This document shows, one piece after another, positions 1 through 12,877 of a stretch of 64,000 bases of DNA. The notes beneath the pieces are model-generated. The model was given only the letters and a program-made list of their open reading frames with translations, had not been told where the DNA came from and made no database searches. The DNA lies in contig CM066307.1 in assembly GCA_033807695.1 (NCBI GenBank), forward strand, positions 2,232,001 through 2,296,000, in the 5' to 3' direction. Every line of letters begins with the position of its first letter. Position 1 is the stretch's first letter. The stretch is from Daedaleopsis sinensis (lineage: Eukaryota; Basidiomycota; Agaricomycetes; Polyporales; Polyporaceae). The position numbers and the translations under genes are program-made.

Positions 1-2379
1 ATCTTGTATGGCTTGGATTCATCACCCTCAGGCCAGTCGGCACATTCGAGAGCCTCTTCTAAGGGAGCCAGGAATGCGTCGTAGTCAAGGGTGGAGTTGG
101 TGAAAAGGTTGGCAGAGATGAGAGCAGCGAGCTCTTTGATGAGCTTGGTGAGAGGTGCGTTACCGGGGACGGAAAAGTTGTTGACGCCGTTCGTCAACCA
201 CATCATCTTGCCGCCCACGGCAGAGCGAATGCTCTCGTTGGAGAAGATATCCGCACAAAGAGTGCTTCCCCCGGAATGTTCGACATGTCGAACAACGACC
301 CACAGCAGAACCCAGAAGAACGCTTCAAGATCGTGGCAGATGCAATGCAATGAACTACCCTTCCCCAGGAGAGTTGTCGCCATGAAATAGAAGGTGCCCT
401 GTGGGGGTGTTTAGTGAGATTTCGAATGGAAATGTATCATGGAACACACCGTCCTCTCCTTGAGAATTCCAGCATCTGCATCCGCGACCAGTTTTTCAGC
501 CAACGCCGCAGCACCCAGTGAGTCGCAGTCGGCACTCGGGACGTCGCGGCTCATAGAGGAATAGTCGAAGTCGTGCAAGAACCCGCTGAATGCAGCCTGG
601 TCGTCGGGGTTGTCAACGATGAGGATGTTGCCGACACTGACGTCTCGGTGTAGGACGCCAGCCTTAGTCATTGCAAGACGATGTCCTGTTACAATATTGG
701 CAGTCAGCTAACCGTCACGTCGGAACATCGGTCGGTATTGACGCACCTTTGACCGCGTGATAAATGGCCGTAACCAGCTCCTTAGTGCTGCGGAACGCGG
801 TGAGAGGTCGTCCGACGATATCCACTACGAAACGCATATGGCTACGTTCACGATGCCAGTACTCTGGCCCTCGAGCAAGCCGCCAAGTGAAGGTTTGTTG
901 CATCGGACGATGCGACGGAGGCTGGTCCACACTAGTAGTGGTCGAAGTAAGGGAGGGTGGCACTGGGGCATGGGTGGCCGACGTCGCTGTGGTTAGTCGA
1001 GACTGGTGCGTGACAGAGTCGAGTCCATTGCGGGGGGTCGAGGAACCATACAGGGCGTGCTCCCATTGCCGGACCTCGCGTTCGCCAAGGTCACCGCCGC
1101 ACAGGAGGGAGGAAAGCCCAACTTTATCCTTTTTGGGGATGACATCAAGCCTGGCATAGTACTCATCTTCGGGGCGCCTAACGAGCTGGCGCCATGCCTC
1201 CTTGATAATGCGTAGCTTTAGATCGTCTGGCTGCGGGTCGTCGACGAGGCTACCGTGTATCCACTGACGAGTGTCGCGGAGCGCTAGCCACACCGTAGTC
1301 GAACGGGAGAATAGACGGCCATTGACGTCCAGGGCTTTGAACATCACATACGACTTCGGTTCCGAGTTGTCGTCGTCGAAGACTTGTGCCCATCGAGCCT
1401 CCTCCGCAATGACTTCCTTGGGGTTCATTCCAACACGAACCAGGCGGTGATAAAGCCACTCTTTATCGTCGTTGGTGAGCTGCCGAACAGTCGGGTCGCA
1501 TCCGACCATAGAATGGCCGTCGCATGGATTGACGAAATTCCAGAAGAATTGCTGGATAACCTTGAGATGGGTAGCTTTCTTGAGCGAGAGGCGACGGGAG
1601 ACGACAGCGCACGAATGGTCGAATCGGGCGATGCGTACGATGTCACCGTAGACTCCGATGACGAATGCGGCGAGGAGGCCGTGAGCATGCATGAGGCACC
1701 GAGCATTGATCGCGAGCTGCACCAATGTGTTACAGTGTTCGAGGCCCTCCTTGTTGAAGGGGTCATCTTGCCGCCTTCCCTTCCCTTCCAGTATGATGGA
1801 GAAGTGGGGCCACTCCGGTTTCGACGGTAAGTCAGATAGGGATAAACCAGGGAGAGTGGCTGCGAGGTCGGGATAGGTGATGCTGTGGTTCTCGGCAAAT
1901 GTAGCGAAAGGGAAGGATTGCTGGTGGTTATGACAGTCGAAGAAAGCAGGTCGCTTTGCGGGAGGAAAACTGGATACGAGAGCGTTGAGGCCTTTGGTCT
2001 GTCGGTGATATTGCATCAGTCAATCAAGACATAGACCTCTCGGGGTGTAACCACGCACCAGGTGTGGGTAGCTCTCCTTTTCTTTGCCAGCGACCGGGCT
2101 CCAATCGGCAAATAACTTCGCAAGGCTGTCGAGATCGCTCATGAATGGGTATGGGGTGTTAGAAGGAACATATTTCCTTAGGAAATCCCTGTCACCGTCT
2201 TGAGAGATGTGGACCCTGTGCTCTAGCTCGCGTCGCCATCCTTCCTGGGCGCGAACCTTGAGAGTGTCTTCAACAGCAACGGGTTGGTTAGTGACCTTGC
2301 GGGCAAAGGGAGTAGCTTGGATGCCGCTCATACCTGAGCAAGAGGAGCAGAGATCGATAGCGCCGGTTGAGAGAGACAT
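1..2379 (-). CDS. FunK1-type protein kinase, partial (3' end beyond window)
   Basis: Fungal-specific protein kinase of the FunK1 family. Exons read 2379-2059, 1998-747, 685-450 and 398 to the left edge, with GTGCGT/GTGCGT/GTGTGT donors and introns of 60, 61 and 51 nt that keep frame. The N-terminal half, ending at a Thr/Ser/Pro-rich linker, has the FunK1 extension. The kinase core follows: HRDVSVGNIL is the catalytic loop (Asp as base, Asn for metal), and LHDFDYS replaces the DFG segment, as usual in FunK1. After the last intron come GTFYFMA and HDLEAFFWVLLWVV, the conserved FunK1 C-lobe block. The start is the first Met of the open exon at 2379. Substrate is unknown; the family is expanded in multicellular basidiomycetes. 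Intact as far as seen; the C-terminus is missing only because the window stops. Confidence 0.9.
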
Positions 2380-5300
2380 TTTATAGTGCTCGGATGGGGA
2401 TGCTGAGGATAGCGATGTGGTTTGAGATGAACAATGGACAATTGTTAGCGCCGATGTTGCTGGCTGACGGACACGCGGCTGTTGGACGGAGAGCCCCGCA
2501 GTATGCGGCCCGGATCATCAATCAAGGGTTTTGAAAGAACAAAGCAACGCACGGACCGTGCGTTGAGGCGCAGAGAGCAAATGGACGCGCAATTTCGGTC
2601 AGCCCCGTATTTGGAAGTCGGACAAAATGATGGCCCTTTTGTGTGCTGAGAGCTGCTTCGAAGTAAGCGACCGACGGGGATGATATCAGGGGCGTGCGCG
2701 TCGCCGTAGGGATTGAGCCACCGAAAGTGGGCTTCGGGGTGAGTCACGGTGGTGGGGTCAACCGTCGTGACTGAGCTGTCAGCTTCGGGCGGCGACTTCA
2801 CAATATACATATAACGCGTTGAGTGAAAGCAGTTTTAAGGCTAGGACAAAGAACTTTACCAGGTACTGTAGATAAAATCTGACACGGTTGTAGTTGCTGT
2901 ACTAGTGACTATGCCAGAGTGATGCCAATGGGCGAACTCGAAACGGTGACGTTGACGTTGAACTTGAGTAAGCGCGCAGCGGCCCGAAAGTTCACAGGGC
3001 GCCTATCACGGTTCTCCCTTAACCACGACCACCTTGAAGTGCTGCGAACGCATTATCTGTGGATGCAGTATCGTCTGCATTATCCACGGTAACAAAAGTG
3101 GTACTGACAACAAAACTACTCTGTAATCACATTTTCTGAGCACTCATTACTCACTAGACAGTGTTTTTCTCGCACCTTGACAGACTGTGCCGCGGTGTGC
3201 GCATCAAGTTCAGTTAGTCAGGTAAGTATGTATTCGTGCGTCGCTGCTACATATATGCCGAGTGTATTTACCTGATGGTATATCGAGATTATATAGGACT
3301 GTCCGATTGGATGTATACCTCGAATACTGCCAGTACAAATCCGCCGTCCTTGATACCGTTACTATTCGGCTATGGCGGCCCGAACGTGACAAGCAATTTC
3401 AAAATGGACACGTATACGGTACTTCAGTCACTGCCAAGTCACTGCAGTCTCACTGGGCTGGGCTGGCCACTGAGTAATTCACTGATGGCGACCCCGACGT
3501 CTTAACCCTTTAAGTACGTGACATCGTACATGCTCATGTCCGTGGCGGTATCCACTAGTTCGACCATTGGCTTGAAAGTTTAAAACACTCTACCCAACAT
3601 TCGACTCAGATCCGTGAGACAACTAGACCTTGCAAGGTCCTTGACATCGATCTCGAGGTAAGCATACTAATTATAGTTATAGGGCTCCGATCTCTCCTAC
3701 ATTAATACCCGCTTCAAGTTGCTGCAATTCACGGCCAGAACCTTTTTGAAATACACGCTATTTCGCCTAAAGCCCTCACTACGTCCGTACGCCTCTGGCT
3801 CGGGTGCCAACACACGGGGGAAAGAGCGAGTTGCCTCTTGCATAACATAGGTGCGCTGCAACCAAGTGAATACACTGATGATGGTCATGTTGACACCTCG
3901 ATCATAGGTGGAAATCGCCGACAGCAACTCTTTCTAGAGTACATTCAGTTTCCAAACGTTTGTGATCGTATCGACTTCCGCCTTGCTGACCTATCGCATC
4001 CAAAGCCATCCCAGAGATTGTCGAGTGCAACCTCGATACCGTATTGAGCAGCCAGCTCACCATCTCGAAGTTCGCTCAAGCCATATCCGAGGAATGGGAC
4101 GACACTACGTACCGGAACACGATCGAAGACGCAAAACTGCCTGAGGTCGGGGTCCGACCGCCGGAAACCTTCCACTGCGATAACGCTGTCGACTGCCTGC
4201 CAGAGGACGACTCGGCTGCTGAACAGTACCCAAGAGAGAAGCACACATTCCGTAAAGCTATAGCCCCCTCCCAGGCACCGGCTCCTGGCGGCGGATTGTT
4301 CGCCCAACCATCAAAGCTCATCGGTCCCATTGCTCCAATGCCATCTGCTGGCTCCGCGGCGGCGGGGCCTAAGAGCGGCGCGACGGTCGCTCGGCGTACC
4401 GGTCCCACACAGCCCTGGCAGACTGCGCATAGCGTGGTACATGGAGATATCTCGAGGCCATCGGATGCTTCTTTCCCCCCATCTTGAAGCTTGAAGTCAA
4501 AAGCTATGGTCGGAGTTACAGATCGCCGAGGCTTATGTAGGCGCGAGCAGCTTGAGCTGCCGTCGATGTGACCGTAGGCTAGACGCCTATCGATCAATCG
4601 TCAGCCAGCGAGCCCCTCCCACGTCCTCCTACTCCTCTTCCTGCAGCCCGCGACTGACTCCTGAGCTCGAATATAGCAGACTCTGTAAGTCTGTCCGCGT
4701 GCGACGCTCTCGAGCCGCGTGCGTCGTCTCGAGAATCACTACTAGCAGTCGAAGCCGTCCGCTATCATCGCCAGGCTGTCGACGTGGCACCGCGATCCTC
4801 TCTCTTCCTCCCTCTTTTCGTAAACTACCTTCAATGTTTTGGACACGCTTACAGAACGCGTCGGAGCCCTCTTATGCGCAGGCTTTCGACTTCGTCGAGT
4901 AGACGTCGGCCGAGCGCGACACATCGATCCTCGCGAGCCGTTGCGTGGCCGCGCAGGATCCCTTTCAACGCGCGTCGAACACGTCTGACAGGCCATCGGA
5001 AAATACGCTACTCCGAGCCCTCCTGCTCTCATACATATACATTTGACGATAGAGCATAGATTCCTTCTACTCCCACATCCTTCTACTCCCATCACACTCG
5101 TTCCACCGCAAGGGCAGGGCCTTCGCACGCTGCATCGGGTCCGATCCCAGACACGAGTTCACAGATCATGATCTTGCTTAGTAGTGAAGAATCGCCTGGC
5201 ATTATCAATTTGAGAGATAGTCTATGATATCGCCGACTTGAGCACCTTCGAGAAGCAACTGTTGTATCACAGCACGAACACGATACATCTCCGGCGTAGA

Positions 5301-5741
5301 GATGATCGCCGTGTAAAGCTATCAGCTATACGTAACACACAATCTCTGATCCCAGCATGGCAAAGAGATGGATATGCAGCGGGGTCGAGTCAACATGTTG
5401 TACAACATCCAAGTAGACCACTAGACTAGCCAAGATACTAAATAATCAGGAATAAGTCGTCAAGGAGTGCGTCGATGAGCAAGTACATAGTGAGTGACGT
5501 TGGGGATAATGCCAAATCCCAAGTTACAGTAGGAAGTCAGTCCGAGTGTCCACCATCTATTGATGCCGATCCATGTATCCCGCGGTGATAAGTAAGTGTG
5601 ATGTGTGTGTGCTGATACCCGTCCGTAGAACCATTAGAATAATCAAGGAAAGAGAATAGAGCTGTCTCACAGCCAAACCAGTCGGACGCCATGATGCATG
5701 ACGCCCAGGCGGCGCACCAACGCCAGAACCCTCCACCAGCA
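2380..5741. other. gene-poor stretch, nothing recognised
   Basis: Only short open frames occur, with no domain and no consistent set of splice joins. The longest (4076-4597, minus) is Ser/Gly/Pro-rich without a recognisable motif. I see no tRNA, transposon termini or tandem array. It may hold decayed genes or non-coding transcripts. Confidence 0.5.
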
Positions 5742-6861
5742 TTACCACGCGTTCCCGCCCGGGGTCGGCGGGAACGGCGGGTCGTCCATGTCCGCATCCC
5801 CCTCCGCATGCTGCAGGAACCGATCGATGATCTCGCGCCAGTCCGACTGCCCGGAGCCCGCGTCCCAGTCACGGTGCTCGTGTGACTTGTTGTCGACGAC
5901 CATCGGCGTCATCAACGGTTCCCGCCCGCCCGTATGGATCCAGCGGTCGACACTGTCCCCGCCCCCGCGCCCGAGCTCGAACGGCCGCATGACGATGTCG
6001 AACTCGGGGCTCATCGGCGAGAAGAACGACATCTCGCTCAGACTGTGGCTGTGCAAGGAGAGCGGGGCGGGGCGCGCTGCGGCGGTCGAGGCGGCCACGG
6101 AGATGGAGACGGAGCGTGAGCGCTGGGACGGGCTGAACGCGGTCGACGCGTACGACGGGCTCTCGACGGGCTCGGCGGTGAAGGAGAAGAGCGAGTCGAA
6201 GGGGCTGTCCTCGTCCGACGAGAGGGGGTCGATGTCAACCAGCTTGAGGCAGTACCGCCGCGGCGCGTGCGCGAAGCACTGGTCGGGCGAGATGTTGAAC
6301 AAAGGATCCTGCTCTGTGTCCGCATCACTAGATCGCGCACGCGGGATAGGTTAGAGATTGTCTTTGGGGTGCTAGGGTGATCGGGACGTACTATGGCAGC
6401 GACAACTGCGGGGGAGATGTGCGAATCGTGCTCGGCCCAGCTCTCGCCTTCCAGATATCGTGATAGTGTGTTCTGGAGGCGCTCTTTGCGGAGCTGGCAG
6501 CTGGGGAACACGCCGAGCGAGGGCCATGGGGACGACGCGTAGGCCTGTCTGGCGAATGTATGCTGGTGTTGATCCTAGAGAGCATGGTGCGTTGCGGACG
6601 AGAGCGAAGGCGGACGAGAGATGCGGCGGAGGAAATGGAGACTGGAGAAGCCGACCAGGGGCCGGACTGGCGATCCCTAGCGGAGTGGGTAGTGAGATTC
6701 AGGCTCAGGGACGGTCTGTGGAGAGTATGAGCTTTTGAGAGAGGGCTTCGTGCGTCTGCGTGCTCGATTTTGGAAGGAGAAGACTGTGGTGCTATCAAAC
6801 ATGTCCATCTACGATGAGCACTTGACGTGGGAGGAGTGACGCCCGTGGCGGTTTTAGACAT
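5742..6861 (-). CDS. hypothetical Ser-rich/acidic protein
   Basis: Not recognised. The 3' exon (6308-5742) has balanced, acidic composition unlike its other frames: LKLVDIDPLSSDEDSPFDSL near its start, a Ser-rich middle, and a C-terminus with WREIIDRFLQHAEGDADMDD then a Pro-rich tail. It joins in frame, by a GTACGT donor and GCAG acceptor (intron 6309-6391), to an upstream exon reading QLRKERLQNTLSRYLEG and EHDSHISPAVVAAI. The 5' end is tentative: a 41 nt intron could link this exon to a Ser/Pro-rich segment starting with Met at 6861, or the start could lie nearer 6600. The acidic Ser-rich make-up suggests a regulatory or disordered protein, but no function is claimed. Confidence 0.45.
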
Positions 6862-8285
6862 GAGCGCGATTGACTTGAGGTGGCTTATGGCGGACGTGTG
6901 TTGCGGAGGGCGGCGGCAGTCTCACGGAACGTCCCCGCCCCATGCACCTGTATATGAAGGTATCCCATGAGAACGCGCAGTGCCTGCGATCTAGGTGGTG
7001 CCGAGGACACCCTCTTGAGTCTCAGAGCCTATACCAACTAGCGCGTGCACATTGGACATGGCGACAATGGGCGAATCAGCCTGGAGGGCGGTGCCGATAG
7101 CCACGTAGTCGCCCAGAGATGAGTGCTCTCGTGCGCATGCAATGGCTCGTCGTAGCAATGCAACATCTGAATCATCCGATTTGTTTAAAATCATCGTGTT
7201 CGAAGCCTACGGATGTCATAAAAGTTGATGGATGTGATGTTCGCTGTCTGAGTAAAGCGCCGAAATATACCGGATCGAGTAGATGAGAACATACCTATGC
7301 GCATAGCGATGGGTGTGGACCAACGAGCTTGGCGGTCGTAACGGGTGCGTGGAATGGAACGGGCCCAAGCGCGAGCTTGCACCGGACTGTCACGGTAGAC
7401 GAAAGGAGCGGGCCCAGTGGGTAAGATCTTCGATCATGCTCAGCCGAGGATACCGAGCGACGGCCATGGCGATGTGTGGGTAACTTCTGTTTCAATTTCA
7501 GTTGTCCACTAACCGTCCGTAGCCGGAGAGTCAAGGTTTTGTAATCGCCTAGACCTCCACCGGACTTCAGACGTCCTACATGCCTCGGTCTGGGCACAAC
7601 CACGGATGACATGACTTGACATTGAGGTGCGTGCGGAACGGGCGTATACTCTGTAACCAAAGCTTCATTGATTCTCAGTTTCAAGACAAATGTGATAGAG
7701 ATCCAAAGACACCGACACAAACCCTATACGAGCGTGCTGGGAGTACGTACCGGGTATGCATTGAGTGTGTGAGCCGGAGGTCTTGAGCTATGGGCCTAGA
7801 GCAAACGCAAATCGTCATCGTGTGTATTTGACGAATGTGTTACTTATGTTGACCAAGTCGGAATGTCGATCTGTCGTGTTATACACGAGCAAACTCGTCG
7901 TCTATGAGAACGGCACATGCTGCAGATTGGAAGCATGAATAGATCTGTGACATTTGCCGACCCAAAGGAGAGCGAAGCGTAGTAACTTGTTATCAGGGTG
8001 CTGCCACTCCCAGGCAATGTAGGAACTGAGAGGAGCGTTTACACGCTGTAGGTATTTATGAACGCCTTGTGGGATCTATTATCTATCACATTGAGGAACA
8101 GGTCAATGCAAGACGAAATCAGACAAAAAAGAGACTCACATTGATAGCAGAGTGGGGGGTGAATGTAGAGGAAAACATACAGCAACTCAGCGTACACAAA
8201 TACTGGTCGGTCAAACCCGTCATGGCTTGAATCGCCATTAGAACGTGATAGGATCGCCTACGCTCGAAGAGTCCCTCAAAACAGG
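6862..8285. other. intergenic region, possible decayed exons
   Basis: No assignable gene. A minus-strand open stretch near 6991-7194 (reading SDDSDVALLRRAIACAREHS) looks mildly coding, but I could not connect it to other exons or to a family. Nothing else is seen. Confidence 0.4.
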
Positions 8286-8625
8286 CTAGCTGTTCCTGGT
8301 AGAATTTGCTTGAGTCCTTGCCTGCGCCAGAACGCCCTGCTGCTGTTCTGCAAGGACCCGCCGTTTGTTGAAGTATTCAATCTGACACTGAAGCGTCAAA
8401 GAGACGTCGCGACAGCATCCATGAGCGACGTACCCAGCTCTTGGCACAGTTCTTTTCGTACGCTCTCTTCATCTCTGCACACTTCGTTCCCTCGTCTCCG
8501 GGCTTCACCACATTGGCAACATCGAGACAGGCGAAGTAGGCATCACGGCTCTCCCAGCACTTCTGTCTGTCCTGTCTTGAGGTTGGGTCGGGTGTTTCTG
8601 TCTTGCTGCTGCCAAACCAGCCCAT
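8286..8625 (-). CDS. COA6: COA6-like cytochrome c oxidase assembly factor
   Basis: Twin-CX9C-type protein of the mitochondrial intermembrane space, helping copper delivery and cytochrome c oxidase assembly. Exon 1 (8625-8434) and exon 2 (8381-8286) are joined across a 52 nt intron (GTACGT...CAG) and give 95 aa. It starts MGWFGSS, the usual opening of fungal Coa6. The first cysteine pair is CWESRDAYFAC (nine residues between), the second CAEMKRAYEKNC (ten between), followed by AKSW, then IEYFNKRRVL after the intron. These are the COX6B/COA6 signature. A Gln-rich tail ends at the stop. Upstream in-frame Met codons exist, but MGWFG is the family start. Divergently arranged with the TBC gene, sharing a 316 bp intergenic region. 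Confidence 0.9.
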
Positions 8626-8941
8626 ATATGCAGATAGCAGAGAGCAGAGAGCCAAAAGTGAGGGGCCTGACAAGTCACGGAAAGCTCACAGTCAGATGGC
8701 GGGAGGAGACAAGAGGTTTTGGACATTTTTACCGGGTGTTATGTTACGTTTGTCAGACACTCCGAATTAGGACATAAGCCACCAAATTAAGAGGATATCT
8801 CGAGCGTTTAGACAACCGGTCTCTAGTGCTACGGTCGTCGGTCTGCATCGTCTAGACTCTAGACCACCACTACTTACCCTCTACTCTTGGTTGTCACCCT
8901 GGCATCCTCTCGAACTCGACGGTCAACTAGACGACGCCGAC
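8626..8941. promoter_or_regulatory. shared divergent promoter region, COA6 / TBC gene
   Basis: The 316 bp between the start codons of two divergent genes must contain both 5' UTRs and core promoters. No defined motif was identified; inferred from arrangement only. Confidence 0.4.
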
Positions 8942-11900
8942 ATGGCGTCCTCGTCTGCGCAATCGACCCCCACACATTCACATCCGCTATCACAAGAGGA
9001 CGCGCCGTCGCGAGGCCGTCGCTCACGCGGCAAAGCTAACGAGGACAGTCCTCGACCCCAGACAGACTACTTCACCCTCAAGGCGAAGCTGGACAATGCC
9101 TCTGAGGAGCACGCTAGATATACGGGCGCGAACTGGGACGGAAGTGTACGTGGACTTGGTAAAGGAGGAAGGTAAGCCCTCTATTGCGTGCCGTACTTCC
9201 AGCTTGAACAGAACTATCCAGATCTATGAAACCGCCGCCTCTCATTGTTGTCGAGTCGTCAAGCGAGGATTTCGCAGCACATACGGCTCCGAAGTACGAG
9301 GTTCTATACGATGTGCCTACCGAGGTTACGGATGGGCTCTTCTCTCCTGCGACCTCCGCTAAGATCTTGGGCACCAAATGGCATGGATACTCGGATGATA
9401 ACATGCATACAGCATTATCCCAGCTCGACTTGCCTTCTCACGACCATCCGTATCACGCAATTATACGGGTCCTATCGTCTGCGGTTCACAACTTGACGCG
9501 TGTCCGCCAGGAGCTTGAGGACAGTCGACGCATGCTACTGGAGAGAGAGGCTGCGCGCAAGGAACGTGCGAAGCAGTTACTCCAAGAACTGCAACCATCC
9601 GAGAAGGAGATCGCAACCCGCGTGTTTCAGTCACTGTTTCCAGACGATGACGAAAGCGTACATCGCGTGCAGCGGCAACAAAGCTTGATGGTGAGTACTT
9701 GAGCGATCACGTACTACGCATACATATTCAATCGCCATATGCTGCCTTAGTCTCTCACAGAGTCTTTGTCCGAAGCCATTGAAGACGAGGTGCCAATCTC
9801 ACGAAGTGTTCCGAAAGAAGACATTACACCTATGGCTTCGACTCTGTTGATTCCTCCGCGTCCTCAGCTGGCTACCACTGTAGTGACTGCTCAAGCCTTG
9901 CCTCCATCCCCGCGACCCAGCGTTGCCAAATCTCTACCGAGTGTAGGTGTCGAAGTTGCTGTCGCTGAACCGACATCTCATGAGGCCAATGTCGAGGTGT
10001 ATAACGGTTCGGGTGATGATGCAGCGAAAGGCGAACGGCCGTCGTTCGGAGATTGGATGGGTACTTGGTGGGTCAAGCCCCGTAGCAAGAGCAGAGTGCC
10101 GCCTGTACCGTTCCCTCTCCAAGCCGAGGATACCGAGTCTGTCAAAGACTCGCCGGCGGTCACTTCTCCCAGTGATGATCTTCCTCCCGTTCCCCCTATA
10201 CCAACTACGCCCCACAAACCTGCGAATGCGAAACGTAAACCTACACGGAGCGTTTTTGGTACGCTTGGGTTCTCGATACTCAATCCATCCTCGTCTACGA
10301 GCTCTCTGTCTGCCAAAATGCGCCGCAATATGTCTGTCACCGATGTCAATGTGGACCTGCCGCAGGAGCGACGAGACAGCTTGTCTGTGAAGTCCGCTCA
10401 TCCTTCCCCATCGAACAGTCCCCTCCTATCACCCACCGCGCTTTCGTCGGATTGGTCCAAGACGGCAGCACCTTTAAGCATGGCGTCGCCCTCGCCCAGC
10501 TTGTCTATTCGTGACGAGAAGCCTCCTCAAGGATCGTCTCTGCGTGCCATCATCCACGCCACACGAGTCATGACTACGGATGCGAATAGTATCCTCGCCG
10601 ACAAGGGTAGAGAAACCAGCCCCGTGATCGCGCAGATGGCCTTCGAGCTAGTTCGAAATGCGCGAGAAGATGGCCTCAACTTCCGAGAGCGTCCGAAGGA
10701 GCGCAAGGAGCGCAAGGCTGCAGAGAGACCGGATGCTCGATCTTCTCCTGTGATCGACGCCGATAGCACCCCTGCCGCGTCGCGCATATTGACAACCGCA
10801 CCAGTGGGCCGCCGTGGTACCCCCAAGAGTCGCAAACCCAGCGTTAACCTTCCTGCCTTCGCCTCACCCCTCTTCGGTTCGTTCGCTATCCAACAGCAGA
10901 AGAAGCCTCCCATCGCTTCGGAAAAGACCCCTTTATCAACTGAGCCCGCTCAGCAAACCGCTCCTGCTGTATCCTCCCAGACGACTGCGACCAAACCAGG
11001 CTCCGTTCCGCTAGAATCCATCATACCCACCAATGCGAAACCTCCGACGCAATACCTGTCGCGACAATATACGCCTCTCACCGCGCGCGACTTCCGTTTC
11101 TCGATCCCTCTTCCCGACTCTGCGTCCTCTATATCCGCTCAGGGAGACGAGCAGAATCACGAGGGAATGACCGACCGCTTCGGATTCATCTACGATGTGG
11201 CTAGATACGACGCGCTCCTGCTTCTACGTGCCAAGGAATGCAAGAACACCGCCCCCGCGTGCCTTACCGGCATAAAGGTCGCGGATCGGAGGGAGGATAA
11301 CACCTGGCCAGAGGAGGAGGAGGACGTCGCAGCGATTACGATTGACATCGTCAAGGACGTATGCGACTGTGACGGCGAAGACAACGCCGACGCGATTAGC
11401 GTCAACTCTGTGAGCACCCGCCCTACCATACGTAGCTTGCCAGCCGGAGACTCGACGTCCGCGTCGCCACAGCGCTCACGCGGCGCGTCTCCTGCGTCGT
11501 CCAGACGGACGAAACGCACATCAACGCTGATCAGCAGCACTAGCGCCTCTGCCACGATCAAGTCCACTTCTTCCGTTCTCTCCGTAGACTCCGACACCCC
11601 GCGACACATCTGCGGGAATACCATCCGGCGACTGCTCCTCCAGCTCACCGACATCCACGACCAGCGTCAGGCAGCGCAGCGCAAGGAATGGGACCAGTTC
11701 CTCAAGAATCGGAGCAAGGCCCTGGCGAGCAAGTCCGCAAACGTCAACAGCCGAGCGACGCTCGTGGGAGGCGCCGCGCAGCTTCTCGGGCTCGGTACCG
11801 CGGTCGAGGCCGAAGAGCTCGAGCACAGCGAGGGCCTGATGGGCTTCGCGCAGTTCGGGCTCTCGTCGAGCAAGGACGAGAAGAAGGAGTTCGACCGACT

Positions 11901-12877
11901 TGTGAGGAACGGCATCCCGCTCGCGTATCGGTCCAAAGCGTGGCTGGAGTGCAGCGGCGCGCTGGACATGCGCGAGCCGGGCGTGTTCGCGGACCTGCTC
12001 GTGGAGTGCGACAGCTCGAGCAGCGTCGTACGGGAGATCGACAAGGATGTGTGCAGGACGATGCCGCTCAACATCTTCTTTGGGCGGACGGGCGCGGGCG
12101 TGGAGAAGCTGCGGAGGGTGCTGATGGCGTACAGCAAGTATGTTGTGTTGCGCCTCTTTGCGCTTTGATGTCTTGCTGACTAGACTCTTCAGACGCAACC
12201 CCGCGGTCGGCTATTGCCAGGGCATGAACCTCGTTACGTCGACGCTGCTCCTCGTCCATGCCGACCAGGAAGAGGCGTTCTGGGTTCTCGCTGCGATCAT
12301 CGAGCGCATATTGCCCGAAGACTTCTTTTCGCCCTCCCTGCTGAGCTCCCGCGCGTGTCCCATGGTCCTTCTAGAATACGTCCAAGACCTGATGCCGAAG
12401 CTGTCCGCCCATCTCAACGACCTCGGCGTGGACCTGGGTGCAATATGCTTCTCCTGGTTCCTCTCGCTGTTTACAGACTGTCTGCCAGTGGAGGTGAGTC
12501 GACGCACATTGCAACGCCGAACTCGAGAGCTTGTGGCTTATGGCGGTCACAGACCCTATTCCGCGTGTGGGATGTGTTCATGGTCGACGGCGTGGACGTC
12601 CTGTTCCGCATCGCGTTTGCGATCCTCCGCACCAACGAGCAAGAGCTACTGCGAAGTACGTCAATACCGGCCGTGTACGTCGCGCTGGAGAGCCTGCCCA
12701 ATCGCATGTGGGAGGCGGATCGGTTGATACAGGTTCGTTCTGTCTGCCCAACCTACAGACGCGTCTGCTGACGCCTGTTGTTCGGGATAGGCTGAGGTAG
12801 AGTTACGGAGCACGATCACGCACACGGAAATCGTGAAGCGACGCAATGCGCACGTCGCGAAGCTACGACAGATCTGA
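8942..12877 (+). CDS. TBC-domain Rab GTPase-activating protein
   Basis: RabGAP that accelerates GTP hydrolysis on Rab GTPases in membrane traffic. Six exons (8942-9171, 9222-9690, 9751-12137, 12193-12493, 12553-12732, 12791-12877) sum to 3654 nt, encoding 1217 aa. About the first 850 residues are low-complexity Ser/Pro/Thr with a short coiled segment (RQELEDSRRMLLEREAARKE). The TBC domain is C-terminal: KEFDRLVRNGIPLAYRSKAW, then VREIDKDVCRTMP (IxxDxxR motif, catalytic Arg finger), GYCQGMN (catalytic Gln), and FRVWDVFMVDG with LYVALESLP-like text. Both catalytic residues are present. The domain is split by three 55-60 nt introns. The first join (donor GTAAGC at 9172, acceptor at 9221) is the best of two possibilities. 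Which Rab it serves cannot be told. Confidence 0.9.

Noticed and set aside
1384..1830. Plus-strand frame of 148 codons antisense to the FunK1 gene
   Set aside because: The minus-strand reading gives continuous kinase sequence; this is its complement.
4044..4597. Overlapping open frames on both strands, up to 173 codons
   Set aside because: Low-complexity composition, no motif, no start or splice context, and both strands are equally open, as expected by chance in GC-rich DNA.
6038..6511. Arg/Pro/Ser-rich minus-strand frame overlapping the hypothetical gene
   Set aside because: Part of it is used as the upstream exon, but its 3' half is an out-of-frame reading of the better exon 6308-5742.
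11521..12198. Minus-strand frame of 225 codons within the TBC gene
   Set aside because: GC-rich antisense shadow; the plus strand carries the catalytic TBC motifs.
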